Source: Hyphomonadaceae bacterium ML37
Lineage (GTDB): Bacteria > Pseudomonadota > Alphaproteobacteria > Caulobacterales > Maricaulaceae
DNA: 64,000 nucleotides
Assembly (NCBI GenBank): GCA_027627685.1
Contig: CP091241.1
Span: 2,604,396-2,668,395 of the forward strand
Direction of reading: 5' to 3'
The position numbers and the translations under genes were made by a program. Positions 1 through 10,258 of this stretch are shown piece by piece. The notes under the pieces are model-generated. The model was not told the DNA's origin. It saw only the letters and a program-made list of their open reading frames with translations, and searched no databases. Position 1 is the first letter of the stretch. Every line of letters starts with the position of its first letter.

Positions 1-8
1 AGGGAGGG

Positions 9-842
9 CTACTCCTCCCCTTCCCCCGCATCGGGCACGCCGACGACATGGAAGCCGGCGTCCACGTGCAGGACCTCGCCGGTGCACGATTTGCCGAGAT
101 CGGACAGGAGGTAGAGCGCCGCGCCCGCGACGCCTTCCATCGTGGTGTCTTCTTTCAGGAGCGACCAGTCCTTGCCGGTCTTCATCAGCTGGCGCCCGCC
201 GCTGATGCCGGCCATGGCGAGGGTGCGCATCGGACCGGCGGAGATGGCGTTCACGCGGATGCCTTCAGGGCCCAGATCGCGGGCGATATAGCGGGTGCTG
301 GCTTCCAGCGCGGCCTTGGCGACGCCCATGACATTGTAATTGGGCACCACGCGTTCGGCGCCCAGATAGGTCAGCGTCACCATCGCGCCGCCGCCCTCTT
401 CACGTGACGGCATCAGGGCGCTGGCGCGCTTGGCCGCATCGACGAAGGAGAAGGCGGAGATGTCCATCGCCCGCTTGAAGCCTTCGCGGGTGGTGTTGTG
501 GGTGAAGGAGCCCTGCAGCTCGTCCTTGCCGGCGAACGCGATGGCGTGGACCAGAAAGTCCATCTTGCCCCATTTGGCCTTGAGCGTTTCGAAACAGGCG
601 TCCATGGAGGCGTCGTCCGACACGTCGGCGGTGACCATGAAGGGTTCATCACCCAATGATTCGACCAGCGGCCGCACGCGCTTTTCCAGCGCCTCGTCCT
701 GGTAGGAGAAGGCGAGCTCGGCGCCTTGCGCATGCAGCTGGCGGGCAATCCCCCAGGCGATGGAATTCTTGTTCGCCACGCCCATGACAAGCCCGCGCTT
801 GCCCTTCATGAGTGCGCCCGCCGGAAATTCGCCTTCAGCCAT
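9..842 (-). CDS. fabI: Enoyl-ACP reductase [NADH] FabI
   Basis: FabI catalyses the last, NADH-dependent reduction of each fatty-acid elongation round in the cytosol. The 277-residue product is an SDR of the FabI subtype: nucleotide-binding GVANKNSIAWGIA at residues 21-33, and the catalytic set Tyr159, Tyr169 and Lys176, spaced as in E. coli FabI (Y146/Y156/K163). The conserved NAISAGPMRTLA stretch follows. I chose the ATG at 842 because a GGGAG Shine-Dalgarno lies just upstream and the longer reading frame to 923 adds an unconserved tail. It is divergent from the desaturase gene, so two lipid genes share a 256-bp promoter region. Confidence 0.95.
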   Translation of the reverse strand: MAEGEFPAGALMKGKRGLVMGVANKNSIAWGIARQLHAQGAELAFSYQDEALEKRVRPLVESLGDEPFMVTADVSDDASMDACFETLKAKWGKMDFLVHAIAFAGKDELQGSFTHNTTREGFKRAMDISAFSFVDAAKRASALMPSREEGGGAMVTLTYLGAERVVPNYNVMGVAKAALEASTRYIARDLGPEGIRVNAISAGPMRTLAMAGISGGRQLMKTGKDWSLLKEDTTMEGVAGAALYLLSDLGKSCTGEVLHVDAGFHVVGVPDAGEGEE

Positions 843-1098
843 TGCCTGCTCCCTGCCTGTTATTTCAGGGCTCTGACAGCCATCGCCGCCCGCCCTGTCA
901 TCCTGCCTTCGCCAATAGCGCACACGCGCGCCTGCGTCGAGCGCCGGCCGCGACCCGCCTCACTGCGCTGTGACCGGCCCGGACGCACGAAGGCCTGTTT
1001 TTCGCCGCGAAGCCATGTCAATCTCGCCAGCAGAAGGGGGAGGTCTTGCCCGCAGACGCTTGTGTCATCGCTGGCAGGCAAAGCAACAGAGGTCTTGC

Positions 1099-2025
1099 AT
1101 GAAAGCCTTGCCGACGCCGCGGTCGGTCGCCATCCGCAAAAGCTGGTCTAATCTCGACTGGGCCAGCGTCTTCGCCGCCATCATCTATCCCGCCCTGGGC
1201 GTCATCGGCCTCATCGCCGCCGCCATCATCGGCTGGTCCTTCTCCGGGGTGACCCTGGAATGGTGGTACATCCCCCTCGCTCTCCTGTCCGGCGCCGTGA
1301 CGCTGGTGATCTGCAATGTCGGCATCGGCGCGCTTCACCGTGTCTGGCAGCACAAGGCGGGCGAGCTGCGCTGGCCGGCGCAGGTGCTGACCACCTTCAA
1401 CTGCGTTGTCGCCATGCAGGGCCGGTTCCGGGACTGGGTGAATTATCACAGCCAGCACCACCGCCTGTCGGACCGCCCCGGCGATCCGCACAATCCGGCC
1501 GAAGGCAAAATGTGGGCATGGCTGGGCTGGCTGTTCTGGCGCGACCCCAATGATCTCAAGCGCCCGCTGGCCATGTGGCTGCGCGATACGCGCTCGGTGG
1601 TGGTCTTTGACCGTCACTATTCGCTGATCTCGGTGGCGGTGCACCTGGTGCTGCCCGCCGCGATCTATGCGCTGGTGTGGGCGCTGGGCGGATCGCTGAT
1701 CCTGACCCTGATCCTGCACGCCAGCGCCGTGGTGGCGCGCGGGGTGCAGTTCCACGCGACGATCCTGGGCGTGAACGTGTTCGGCCACCTCAAGACGCCG
1801 GCCTGGGCCGACTATCTGCTGGCGCTGCTCACGGGTGGCGAAGCGTTTCATGACCACCACCACGACGAGCCGTCCAGCGCCCTGCACCTGCCCCGGCGCG
1901 GCCTGTTCAACCGGGTGTTCGACTATAACGGCACAGCGCTTTTGATTTTCGAGAAACTGCGCTGGGCGCGTGATCTGCGCATCGCGCCGCAATTTGCAGC
2001 CCAACCGGCGGTCACGCCCGGTTAA
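1099..2025 (+). CDS. Membrane fatty-acid desaturase (acyl-CoA delta-9 type)
   Basis: The 308-residue integral membrane di-iron desaturase probably introduces a cis double bond into acyl chains to adjust membrane fluidity. Three histidine boxes are visible: HRVWQH at residues 80-85 (HX4H), HSQHH at 117-121 (HXXHH), and HDHHH late in the protein (HXXHH). Hydrophobic segments lie around residues 23-48 and 55-75, and two more follow the second box. The ATG at 1099 is preceded by AGAGG; starts at 970 and 1015 are in frame but add a basic, unconserved leader. It is divergent from fabI and followed at once by a strong terminator. Substrate (acyl-CoA, acyl-ACP or phospholipid) cannot be read from the sequence. 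Confidence 0.88.
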   Translation: MKALPTPRSVAIRKSWSNLDWASVFAAIIYPALGVIGLIAAAIIGWSFSGVTLEWWYIPLALLSGAVTLVICNVGIGALHRVWQHKAGELRWPAQVLTTFNCVVAMQGRFRDWVNYHSQHHRLSDRPGDPHNPAEGKMWAWLGWLFWRDPNDLKRPLAMWLRDTRSVVVFDRHYSLISVAVHLVLPAAIYALVWALGGSLILTLILHASAVVARGVQFHATILGVNVFGHLKTPAWADYLLALLTGGEAFHDHHHDEPSSALHLPRRGLFNRVFDYNGTALLIFEKLRWARDLRIAPQFAAQPAVTPG

Positions 2026-2052
2026 CCGCGCCGCTTAAGTGCGCCTTAAAGC

Positions 2053-2084
2053 AAACGGCGGCTCTATGGGGCCGCCGTTTTTTT
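2053..2084 (+). terminator. Rho-independent terminator after the desaturase
   Basis: A perfect 10-bp stem (AAACGGCGGC paired with GCCGCCGTTT), an 8-nt loop and a run of seven T. It lies 28 bp after the desaturase stop and 24 bp before the phosphatase start. Confidence 0.9.
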
Positions 2085-2107
2085 CTTGCCCCAAAGGGAT
2101 ATCCATC

Positions 2108-2581
2108 ATGGCGCGCCGGGCGATATCGGTTCTGTTTGTCTGCACCGGGAATATCTGCCGCTCGCCCCTGGCCGAAGCGGTCGCGACCACTCTGGCGCAG
2201 CGCGCCGGCAAGCCAATGGCCTTTGAGTCCGCCGGAACTGGCGACTGGCATGCCGGCGAAAGCGCTGATCCGCGCGCCGCTGCGGCGGGTGAACGACGCG
2301 GCTATGATCTGTCCGGGATCACGGCGCGGGCAGTCACAGATGAGGACTTCGAGCGTTTCGATCACCTGATCGCGCTCGACAAGGGCCACAAGCGCTGGCT
2401 CCTTTCCGCGCGCGATTACCGCCGCCTGCCCGAGCGCGCGAAAATCTCGCTCTTGCTCGACTGGTCTGTGGGTATGGCCGGACAGGACGTACCGGACCCG
2501 TACTACGGCGATGAAACCGATTTCAACCGCGCCCTCGACCTGATCGAGAAAGGCTGCGAAGGCCTGATCCGACGGGTTTGA
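2108..2581 (+). CDS. Low-molecular-weight protein tyrosine phosphatase
   Basis: The 157-residue product is a cytosolic LMW-PTP hydrolysing phosphotyrosine or another low-molecular phosphoester. The P-loop CTGNICRS (C-X5-R, Cys12 to Arg18) is at the N terminus, and the general-acid motif DPYYG has its Asp at about residue 130, as the family requires. The start at 2108 is preceded by AAGGGAT; the longer frame to 2039 runs through the upstream terminator and was rejected. It stands alone between terminators, so there is no operon partner suggesting a substrate. LMW-PTPs often act in exopolysaccharide control or arsenate reduction; nothing nearby supports either. Confidence 0.9.
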   Translation: MARRAISVLFVCTGNICRSPLAEAVATTLAQRAGKPMAFESAGTGDWHAGESADPRAAAAGERRGYDLSGITARAVTDEDFERFDHLIALDKGHKRWLLSARDYRRLPERAKISLLLDWSVGMAGQDVPDPYYGDETDFNRALDLIEKGCEGLIRRV

Positions 2582-2623
2582 CCCCGCCGGGCTGAGGCAA
2601 CACGCGCTGCAGACGCGATTCCC

Positions 2624-4195
2624 CTAGCGGGCCGTCTCCGGCGTGCGTTCAGCGTCGCCTGCGCCTTGGGCCTCCGCCTCACCGGACTGCAGCGCAGCGT
2701 TATCGCCCGCAGGCGCAGCGAAGGCGGGCGCGGCCCCGGTCTGAGGCGCCGGCATGGGCGGGGGCGCGGGCAGGACAATGGCGCGCGCGGCATAGCGCGG
2801 ATCATCGCGCAGGCGCGCTTCCTCGGTGCTGTCGGCGTCGGCCGGCGCGGCCTCGGCCGCAGCCGGGGCGGGGGACGCAACCGGAATGGCCGGGGCGGTG
2901 TCCACGCTCAGGTCCGGATCCACAAATCCATCCGCTTCGATGGCGTCAGACGCCGTCTCGGCCGTCGCGTTGTGGCTCACCGGCGCTGAATTGACCGGCT
3001 CGGCCGCCTCGGCAGGCGCCTCAGCCGTAGCGTCCGCGGTGTCCGCAGGCGTGGAGACGCTTGTCTCCGCGGCGCCGGTGGTTGCCGCCTCGGGCAGCGT
3101 TTCAGCGGCGGCTGTTTCTGTCTGGGCTTCTGCGTCCGAGGCGGGTTCAGCCTCGACTGTCACTGCGGCGCTGGTGGCCTCGGCCGCCGGCGCATCGGTC
3201 TGAACGTCCGTGCCGGCGTCGATCGCCGTCTCTGCCGCCTCATGCGGCGCCGCCGGTTCGCGCAGAGCAGACGCGGTGATGGTGCTGGCGCCGATCCCGG
3301 CCGCAGCAGCCTCCGGCAGGCGCGAGGCGCGTACATGCTCGACCGGGGCCTGGGACACCAGATGGTCGGCCAGCAGCGCGATACGCTGGTCCAGCCGCGC
3401 CTCGTCGCGCAGGCGATTGGTCATCCCGCCCACCACAAACAGCAGCGCCGCAACGCCCAGCGCGGCCAGAGCCGGGCCTTCAGCGCCGGCCGGCCCGTTC
3501 AGACCGATAGCCCCCGCCACCGCCAGCGCCACAAACACCGGCGCCCAGACCAGGCGCCAGGAACGCGCCGCATAAACCAGCACCGCGAACGCGGACACGA
3601 TGGCGGCGAAGACGATCATGCCGGTCTGGTCCGCGAGACCGGGTGCGGCGGAGTCCAGCAGAGGGGCGAGCCCGGCTGCGGCGTCCGACCAGCGGAATGT
3701 GTCGAGACCGGGCACGGACGCCGCGGCCAGCGCAAACAAATCCGGCGCCGGCAGGGCGGCGATGCGCCCGGGCGCCAGCTCCACCAGGAAGGCATGCAGA
3801 TAGGGCCACACCATCGCCAGCGCCGCGAGGGTAAACAGCACCATGGTCAGCCACCAGTTCACATTGCGTGATACGCCGGCGCGCGACAGCAGGGCCGCGA
3901 CGCCCGGATGGGTGCGCGACCAGCTCTGGGCCGAGGGGCTCGCCACCGCGACGGGGCGCGAGCGGCGTTCCGGTCCGGGCTGCAGGCGCAGCACGCTGGC
4001 GCTGTCGCCCGGCTCGAGCCGGTAGCTCTTTTCCATCAGGCGCAGCGTGTGACGCGCGCCATCGAGATCCTGAATGCGGCGTTCCTCGGCGCGGGCGCGC
4101 GGGTCAGAGCCGACGACTTCGCCGGTGACAGCGTAGAAGTCGATGGTCTTGCGCCCGAAACGCAGGCTGGCATAGGCCGTCGGCAAAGTCGCCAT
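2624..4195 (-). CDS. Membrane protein with Ala/Glu-rich C-terminal tail, function unknown
   Basis: The 523-residue protein is not recognised. The soluble N-terminal region (about residues 1-80) contains a GRKTIDFYAVTGEVVG stretch. A hydrophobic segment at about 113-137 follows, then three more at about 200-280. After NRLRDEARLDQRIALL the last 220 residues are low-complexity (Ala, Glu, Pro, Thr) and probably disordered. The start at 4195 has AGGGGA upstream and begins MATLPTAYAS. It is divergent from ahcY, with 290 bp between. The architecture suggests a membrane-anchored protein with a flexible soluble arm; nothing points to an enzyme. The compositionally biased tail makes its reading frame compatible with long shadow ORFs, but this strand has the start and the membrane segments. 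Confidence 0.72.
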   Translation of the reverse strand: MATLPTAYASLRFGRKTIDFYAVTGEVVGSDPRARAEERRIQDLDGARHTLRLMEKSYRLEPGDSASVLRLQPGPERRSRPVAVASPSAQSWSRTHPGVAALLSRAGVSRNVNWWLTMVLFTLAALAMVWPYLHAFLVELAPGRIAALPAPDLFALAAASVPGLDTFRWSDAAAGLAPLLDSAAPGLADQTGMIVFAAIVSAFAVLVYAARSWRLVWAPVFVALAVAGAIGLNGPAGAEGPALAALGVAALLFVVGGMTNRLRDEARLDQRIALLADHLVSQAPVEHVRASRLPEAAAAGIGASTITASALREPAAPHEAAETAIDAGTDVQTDAPAAEATSAAVTVEAEPASDAEAQTETAAAETLPEAATTGAAETSVSTPADTADATAEAPAEAAEPVNSAPVSHNATAETASDAIEADGFVDPDLSVDTAPAIPVASPAPAAAEAAPADADSTEEARLRDDPRYAARAIVLPAPPPMPAPQTGAAPAFAAPAGDNAALQSGEAEAQGAGDAERTPETAR

Positions 4196-4485
4196 GATGA
4201 ATCTTCCCCTCATGCGAGCCAATCCGCGGCGAAAATGCCGTGCAGGTCAGCTGAAACCCCTCCCGCGATGGCGCACGCATCCCCTCCGAACGCCCGCACC
4301 ACCGGTTACCGAAGAGTATATACAAGATTAGGACCGTTTTAAGAATTTTCCTGAGTCGCAAGGAATTTCGCCCGTGGCGCGATGCGCGTTTGCGCCGATA
4401 TGCACTTTCCTTTATATGATCGGCGTCCCGATCCGGGACGAATGAGACACTCTCCCCACGACTGGCGAAAAGGCCCTTGTAAACA
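4196..4485 (+). promoter_or_regulatory. Divergent promoter region and ahcY leader with a short perfect hairpin
   Basis: This 290-bp region separates the divergent membrane-protein gene and ahcY. A possible sigma-70-like element for ahcY is TTGCGC, 17 bp, TATATG (about 4390-4418). Downstream of it, 4424-4440 is an inverted repeat of 7 bp with a 3-nt loop (CGTCCCG, ATC, CGGGACG) and no T-run, 45 nt before the ATG. SAM- or SAH-responsive leaders are known upstream of methyl-cycle genes, but I cannot match this one to a described class. Confidence 0.35.
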
Positions 4486-5904
<1,419 letters not shown>

Positions 5905-5927
5905 GCCTTACGCCTGCGCGATACAGA

Positions 5928-5960
5928 AAGCCCCGCCGGAGCGATCCGGCGGGGCTTGTC
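5928..5960 (+). terminator. Terminator after ahcY
   Basis: A perfect 13-bp stem (AAGCCCCGCCGGA with TCCGGCGGGGCTT), a GCGA tetraloop and a T-rich tail, 24 bp after the ahcY stop. Confidence 0.88.
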
Positions 5961-6007
5961 ATTTGAGCGTGCATCGGCGTAAGTTTTCCCCTTGAAGAGG
6001 GGTTTTC

Positions 6008-6484
6008 ATGGCTCGTTCCGGCGCTGTCAGCGCAGTGCTCATCCTGCTAACCGTGATGGCTGCCGCCCCTGCCGAGGCGCGCCAGCGCGGCGGGGTTGTG
6101 GATGTGATCCCGCCCGACGAGGTGGAGCGGATATTCCAGCAGGGTGATTGCGGCCACGCCCATGCGACCGATGAGGACGTCAGATTTTTTTCTGATGGTT
6201 ACCGCTCTGCGGGGTCGCCGACCGTGCCCAACAGCATCATGGAGTTCTGGCGGGGTTCGGTGACGGTGGACTTCCTGTTTGATATCGACAGCGATAACCG
6301 GACCACCAACGCACGCATCACGCGCTATACCTATCATGATCGCGCCCGGCATTTCACACGCGGCCAGCGCCAGGTCCTGGAGGCTGAATTGCTGGACTGG
6401 ATCACCTGGGAGCGGTTTGAGACCGCCTCTCCAGACCGGCCCCTGACAGGCTGCCATACGACGGCGCAGCTGACCGTCCGATAA
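6008..6484 (+). CDS. Small secreted protein with TonB-C-like region
   Basis: The 158-residue protein has a clear signal peptide (hydrophobic stretch to about residue 22, cleavage near AEA). The mature part contains a segment (about residues 80-145, VDFLFDIDSDNRTTNARI and on) whose beta-alpha pattern resembles TonB C-terminal domains found in stand-alone periplasmic proteins. Two Cys (in GDCGH and TGCHT) may form a disulfide. GAGGGG precedes the ATG. The next gene is another small secreted protein in the same direction. The TonB-like reading is my inference; no transmembrane TonB anchor or proline-rich arm is present, so it is not a canonical energy transducer. Confidence 0.65.
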   Translation: MARSGAVSAVLILLTVMAAAPAEARQRGGVVDVIPPDEVERIFQQGDCGHAHATDEDVRFFSDGYRSAGSPTVPNSIMEFWRGSVTVDFLFDIDSDNRTTNARITRYTYHDRARHFTRGQRQVLEAELLDWITWERFETASPDRPLTGCHTTAQLTVR

Positions 6485-6556
6485 CCCGCCGGCAGGCTTT
6501 GCCAGCGGACCAGGACTGGATCATACTGCGGTCAGGTCCACATACCGGAGACACCC

Positions 6557-6976
6557 ATGTCCGTTCTCGCCACACTCGCCGCCGCCGCGCTTCTGGCCGG
6601 CCAGTCAAGCACCATCGCCTTCATGGACGAGGCCGAACAGGCCGCCCTGCTCGCCAGCGCCGACTGCACGACCGCGGACGGAGTGGCTGAGGGTTTTTCG
6701 GCCTGGTCGGGCGAGACGCCCCGGCTGCGCAACACCGCCTGGATCGGCGCGGCGCGCTATGTTTTCGCCTATGATGTCAGCACCAGCGGCTCAACGTCCA
6801 ATCTGCGCCCGATCATGCTGGCCTTCCCCGAAAGCCAGCCAGTGATGACCCGCCAGCAGGCCCGCGCCGCCAATCGCCAGTTGCGCGAACAGCTTGCCCA
6901 ATGGCGGCTGACGCCCGTCGAAGGCGCCCGCGCACAATCCGGCTGCCTCGGCTGGGTGGACGTGTCGGCGCGCTAG
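6557..6976 (+). CDS. Small secreted protein, possible relative of its upstream neighbour
   Basis: The 139-residue product has a weak signal peptide (about 16-20 residues, alanine-rich) and two Cys (in ADCTT and SGCLG), as in the preceding gene. The middle shows alternating beta-strand pattern (AARYVFAYDVSTSGS) and the end an amphipathic helix followed by a WR-containing strand, similar in order to the upstream protein. It may be a diverged paralogue. GGAG precedes the ATG. Its TAG stop overlaps the stop of lptM on the other strand in the palindrome CTAG at 6973-6976. No function is recognised. Confidence 0.6.
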   Translation: MSVLATLAAAALLAGQSSTIAFMDEAEQAALLASADCTTADGVAEGFSAWSGETPRLRNTAWIGAARYVFAYDVSTSGSTSNLRPIMLAFPESQPVMTRQQARAANRQLREQLAQWRLTPVEGARAQSGCLGWVDVSAR

Positions 6977-7197
6977 CCCGGCGCGCGCCAGTCGTCCGGG
7001 TCGAGGAAATCGTCCTCCTCTTCATCCGCATCCTCGTCGTCATCCTGAGCGGAGTCCGGTTCGATCTCCCGGGGATCGCCCCAGAGCGGCGCGGGCCGCT
7101 CCAGCCCACCGCGCACGCCGCACCCGGTGAGCGCGAGCGCCGCCAGAGCGCAGGCGGTGAGCCCCGCGATGCGCTGCCATGTGATGTCGGCGGTCAT
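6973..7197 (-). CDS. lptM: LptM-like small lipoprotein
   Basis: A 74-residue lipoprotein with a hydrophobic signal and lipobox ALTGC (Cys26), followed by GVRGGLERP, the pattern of the LptM/YifL family (LTGCGxKGPL). Family members bind the LptD outer-membrane LPS translocon in enterobacteria; a role in LptD maturation is inferred here. The rest is very acidic (Asp/Glu run) and ends DDWRAPG. The ATG at 7197 has a GGAG that touches the argH stop, so the two genes are co-transcribed; argH-lptM linkage (often with lysA next) is common in proteobacteria. lysA is not here: the next gene is convergent. Confidence 0.82.
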   Translation of the reverse strand: MTADITWQRIAGLTACALAALALTGCGVRGGLERPAPLWGDPREIEPDSAQDDDEDADEEEDDFLDPDDWRAPG

Positions 7198-7208
7198 GGT
7201 CGGTCTCC

Positions 7209-8621
7209 TCACGCCTGCAGGCGTTGTTTCCAAACGGCGATCTGTTCGCGCACCCGCACTGGCGCCGTACCGCCAAAGCTGGTCCGGCTCTCCATCGAGG
7301 CGCGCGCGGACAAGACCTCGAACAGGCGCGCATCAATGCGCGGCTCGATCTCCTGATAACGCGCCAGCGGCAGGTCCTTCAACGCCAGACCGGAGGCTTC
7401 GGCGGTTTTCACCGCAGACCCGGCCACGTGATGGGCGTCGCGGAAGGGCATGTTCAGCTCACGCACCAGCCAGTCGGCCAGATCCGTGGCGTCCGAATAG
7501 GCTTCGCCCGCCGCCGCTTCCAGCGCATCGCGGTTGAATGTGAGATCGCCGGCCATGCCGGTCATGGCGGTGATGGCGAGCATCAGGTCGTCAAACGCGG
7601 TAAACACCAGCGCCTTGTCTTCCTGCATGTCCTTGGAATAGGCCAGCGGCAGGCCCTTCATCACCAGGATCAGCCCCTGCAGCGCCCCGGCGATGCGGCC
7701 GGGCTTGGCGCGCACCAGTTCGGCGGCGTCGGGATTGCGCTTTTGCGGCATGATGGACGAACCGGTGGAAAACGCATCCGACAGGCTGGCGAAGCCGAAA
7801 CGGCGCGAGGTCCACAACACGATCTCTTCAGCAAAACGCGACAGATTGATCGCCGTGATGGCCGCCCCCGACAGCGCCTCCAGCGCAAAATCGCGCGAGG
7901 ACACCGCGTCCAGCGAATTGGCCATGGGCCGGTCAAAACCCAGCACTTTCGCCGTCATCTCCCGGTCAATCGCGAACGCCGTGCCCGCCAGCGCCGCGGC
8001 GCCCAGCGGCGACTCATTCAGCCGCGCGCGCGCATCCAGCAGCCGCCCACGGTCGCGCTCGGCCGCCTCCACCCAGCAGAGGAGGTGATGGCCCAGGCTC
8101 ACCGGCTGGGCGGTCTGCAGATGGGTGAAGCCGGGCATGACCCAGTCGGCGTGATCATCAGCGCGCGCAACCAGGGCCCGTTGATAGGCCTGCAACGCGT
8201 CGGCCGCGCTTTCGAGCGCCTCGCGCAGCCAGAGGCGGAAGTCTGTGGCGACCTGGTCATTGCGCGACCGGGCCGTGTGCAAGCGGCCAGCGGGCGCGCC
8301 GATGCGGTCGCGCAGGGCCGCCTCGATATTCATGTGCACGTCTTCCAGCTCGGCCTTCCATTCAAACCGGCCGGCGCGGATATCGGTGCGGATCGCGTCC
8401 AGACCGCGCGCAATCGCCTCACCGTCCTCCCTTGAAATCACGCCGCAAGCGGTCAACATCGCAGCGTGCGCCAGCGATCCGGCGATGTCCTGTTCAAACA
8501 GGCGCTTGTCGACATCCACCGAGGCGTTGATGGCCTGCATCACGGCGGACGGTCCGGCGTCAAAGCGTCCGCCCCAGATGCCGCTGGCGGACGGGGACGA
8601 GGCGGGGGCGTCAGTGGTCAT
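7209..8621 (-). CDS. argH: Argininosuccinate lyase
   Basis: ArgH splits argininosuccinate into arginine and fumarate, the last step of arginine synthesis. The 470-residue protein has the near-start IWGGRF motif and the lyase-superfamily signature [12 protein letters not shown] at about residue 280, whose loop carries the catalytic Ser. The start at 8621 gives the family length; the frame stays open to 9053 but that extension is unconserved and overlaps the divergent thioredoxin gene. It is followed by lptM, 11 bp on, and is divergent from the TlpA-like gene with 70 bp between, an arrangement common in alphaproteobacteria. Confidence 0.96.
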   Translation of the reverse strand: MTTDAPASSPSASGIWGGRFDAGPSAVMQAINASVDVDKRLFEQDIAGSLAHAAMLTACGVISREDGEAIARGLDAIRTDIRAGRFEWKAELEDVHMNIEAALRDRIGAPAGRLHTARSRNDQVATDFRLWLREALESAADALQAYQRALVARADDHADWVMPGFTHLQTAQPVSLGHHLLCWVEAAERDRGRLLDARARLNESPLGAAALAGTAFAIDREMTAKVLGFDRPMANSLDAVSSRDFALEALSGAAITAINLSRFAEEIVLWTSRRFGFASLSDAFSTGSSIMPQKRNPDAAELVRAKPGRIAGALQGLILVMKGLPLAYSKDMQEDKALVFTAFDDLMLAITAMTGMAGDLTFNRDALEAAAGEAYSDATDLADWLVRELNMPFRDAHHVAGSAVKTAEASGLALKDLPLARYQEIEPRIDARLFEVLSARASMESRTSFGGTAPVRVREQIAVWKQRLQA

Positions 8622-8691
8622 GGGCGGGGCGGCGTCCTGTGCGTGAGCGGGTGTTCGGCGGTGTGCCGGCATTAGGAAGAGGAAGTGCGTC

Positions 8692-9285
8692 ATGCGCAAG
8701 CCGCAGCTGAAGCTGTCCCACGCCATCGTCGCCATGATCGTCATCGGCGCCGGCGCCGCCATCTGGACGCTGGGCGGGGCCTTTTTCAGCGGCCCGGCGC
8801 CCGCTGCATTATCGAGTTTCACAGTGGGCGAGATGAGCGCGTTTCGCAGCGTTGCGGGCGCGCCCGCCCAGCCGCGCGGGCCGATCCTCACCGCCGAGGG
8901 GCGCGAGATCACCCTGGCCGACAAGCGCGGCAAGGTGATCCTGGTCAATTTCTGGGCCACCTGGTGCCCGCCCTGCGTGGTGGAGATGCCGGCGCTTGAC
9001 GCCCTGCAGGCCCAGCTGGGCTCGGATGATTTTGAAGTGGTCGCCATCTCCATGGATCGCCGGGTCGAGGATGCTGAAGCGTTTTACGCCGAGCGCGGGC
9101 TTGGTCATCTCGCCCTGTATTTCGATCCCAACATGAATCTGGGCTTCGCCGCCGGGGCGCGCGGCCTGCCGCTGAGCGTGCTCTATGACCGCCACGGAAT
9201 CGAGATCGGCCGGCTGGACGGCGACGCGGACTGGGCGAGCCCCGAGGCGGTAGCGCTGATGGAAGCGGCCATCGCGCGCTTTTAG
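8692..9285 (+). CDS. TlpA-like membrane-anchored thiol-disulfide reductase
   Basis: The 197-residue thioredoxin-fold protein is anchored by one N-terminal membrane helix (residues about 10-33), with the catalytic domain in the periplasm. The redox motif is WCPPC (Cys92, Cys95) within [10 protein letters not shown], and the cis-Pro region is [10 protein letters not shown]. TlpA relatives reduce metallochaperones or cytochrome-c apoproteins for oxidase or cytochrome maturation; the substrate here is not evident. AGAGGAA precedes the ATG. Its stop overlaps, on the opposite strand, the stop of the sulfotransferase-like gene (9282-9285). Confidence 0.88.
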   Translation: MRKPQLKLSHAIVAMIVIGAGAAIWTLGGAFFSGPAPAALSSFTVGEMSAFRSVAGAPAQPRGPILTAEGREITLADKRGKVILVNFWATWCPPCVVEMPALDALQAQLGSDDFEVVAISMDRRVEDAEAFYAERGLGHLALYFDPNMNLGFAAGARGLPLSVLYDRHGIEIGRLDGDADWASPEAVALMEAAIARF

Positions 9286-10223
9286 GCGCCCGCGTCCGCC
9301 GGAGCGCCGCGCGGCAAAGGCGGCGAGGCCGGATCAGGATTATAGTCCAGCCGCGCACACAGCCGCTGATAGGCCGGGCTGGTTGAGGCTTCCTGCGCGA
9401 TCCACTCCGGCACGGCGGCGCGAGGGCGCGGGCTGACGGCATCGCCACTCCGGCCACTGGCCCCGGACAGGCGTATGGCGCCCACCAGATCGTCCCAGTC
9501 GGGATTGAAGGCCAGCTCCAGCCATTCGCAGACCCAACCCATCATGGCGTGCGGATCAGCCGCGACGCTTTCATACTTCACCACCCGCCCGGCATGGGGC
9601 TGATCAATGAAGGCGAGAGAACGCCGTGCATACTCCTCCAGCGTCCGCGGCTGGAAGTGCACCCATTCATTGGCGTTCAGCGACATCCAGGAATCCAGCG
9701 GGTGGCGCACCAGGGTGAGCGTGCGCACCGGCAGGTCGCGCGCCACCAGCTCGGTCACGCCGGGGCGCGAGGCCCAGTCGCGCGCGGTGCAATATCGGGT
9801 ATGGCTGTGAGCGCGCACCACCAGGCGAGAACCCCGGCGGTCATAAGCCGCGTGGAGGGCGCGGAGACTGGCGCTGAAAACCTGCGCGCGCACGGCGTTA
9901 TCGACACTGCCCGTTGCGGTTTCGGCCAGATACAACAGATCGGTGGGCGCAAACTCCGGAGACCGGCGCGGACGCGATGCGAACGGGTCCACTTCGCTCA
10001 GCACCACCACATTGGGCTGGGCCTGCAGCGCGCGGGCGAACATTGTCCCGCCAACGCAGGCGAGCTGGCGGATCACCCGCACCGGCTCGGGACCGGCATG
10101 GGCGCGCGCCTGGCTACGCGCCCAGCATTGTTCGAGCAACTGGCCCAGCGGCATCCCCGCCGAGCCGCCGCGCGCCGCCGGCGGATAACGCCCCTGCAAC
10201 AACTCCAGCGCTTCTTCGACCAT
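9282..10223 (-). CDS. Sulfotransferase-like protein, surface-glycan island
   Basis: The 313-residue protein shows the two landmarks of PAPS-dependent sulfotransferases: an N-terminal strand-loop (VRVIRQLACVGGTMFARAL) where the GGT loop stands for the phosphosulfate-binding site, and VRHPLDSWMSL, matching the 3'-phosphate-binding RxPxDS motif. It would transfer sulfate to a glycan or small hydroxyl acceptor. It lies directly downstream of the FkbM-like/coiled-coil gene and opposite an ABC polysaccharide exporter, so surface-glycan modification is the likely job. The ATG at 10223 is used; an in-frame TTG at 10271 would overlap the upstream stop and is possible. Assignment is by motif only. Confidence 0.62.
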   Translation of the reverse strand: MVEEALELLQGRYPPAARGGSAGMPLGQLLEQCWARSQARAHAGPEPVRVIRQLACVGGTMFARALQAQPNVVVLSEVDPFASRPRRSPEFAPTDLLYLAETATGSVDNAVRAQVFSASLRALHAAYDRRGSRLVVRAHSHTRYCTARDWASRPGVTELVARDLPVRTLTLVRHPLDSWMSLNANEWVHFQPRTLEEYARRSLAFIDQPHAGRVVKYESVAADPHAMMGWVCEWLELAFNPDWDDLVGAIRLSGASGRSGDAVSPRPRAAVPEWIAQEASTSPAYQRLCARLDYNPDPASPPLPRGAPADAGA

Positions 10224-10258
10224 CACAGGCAAGCCTGGTGCGGTTTTGGATTGCGCGT

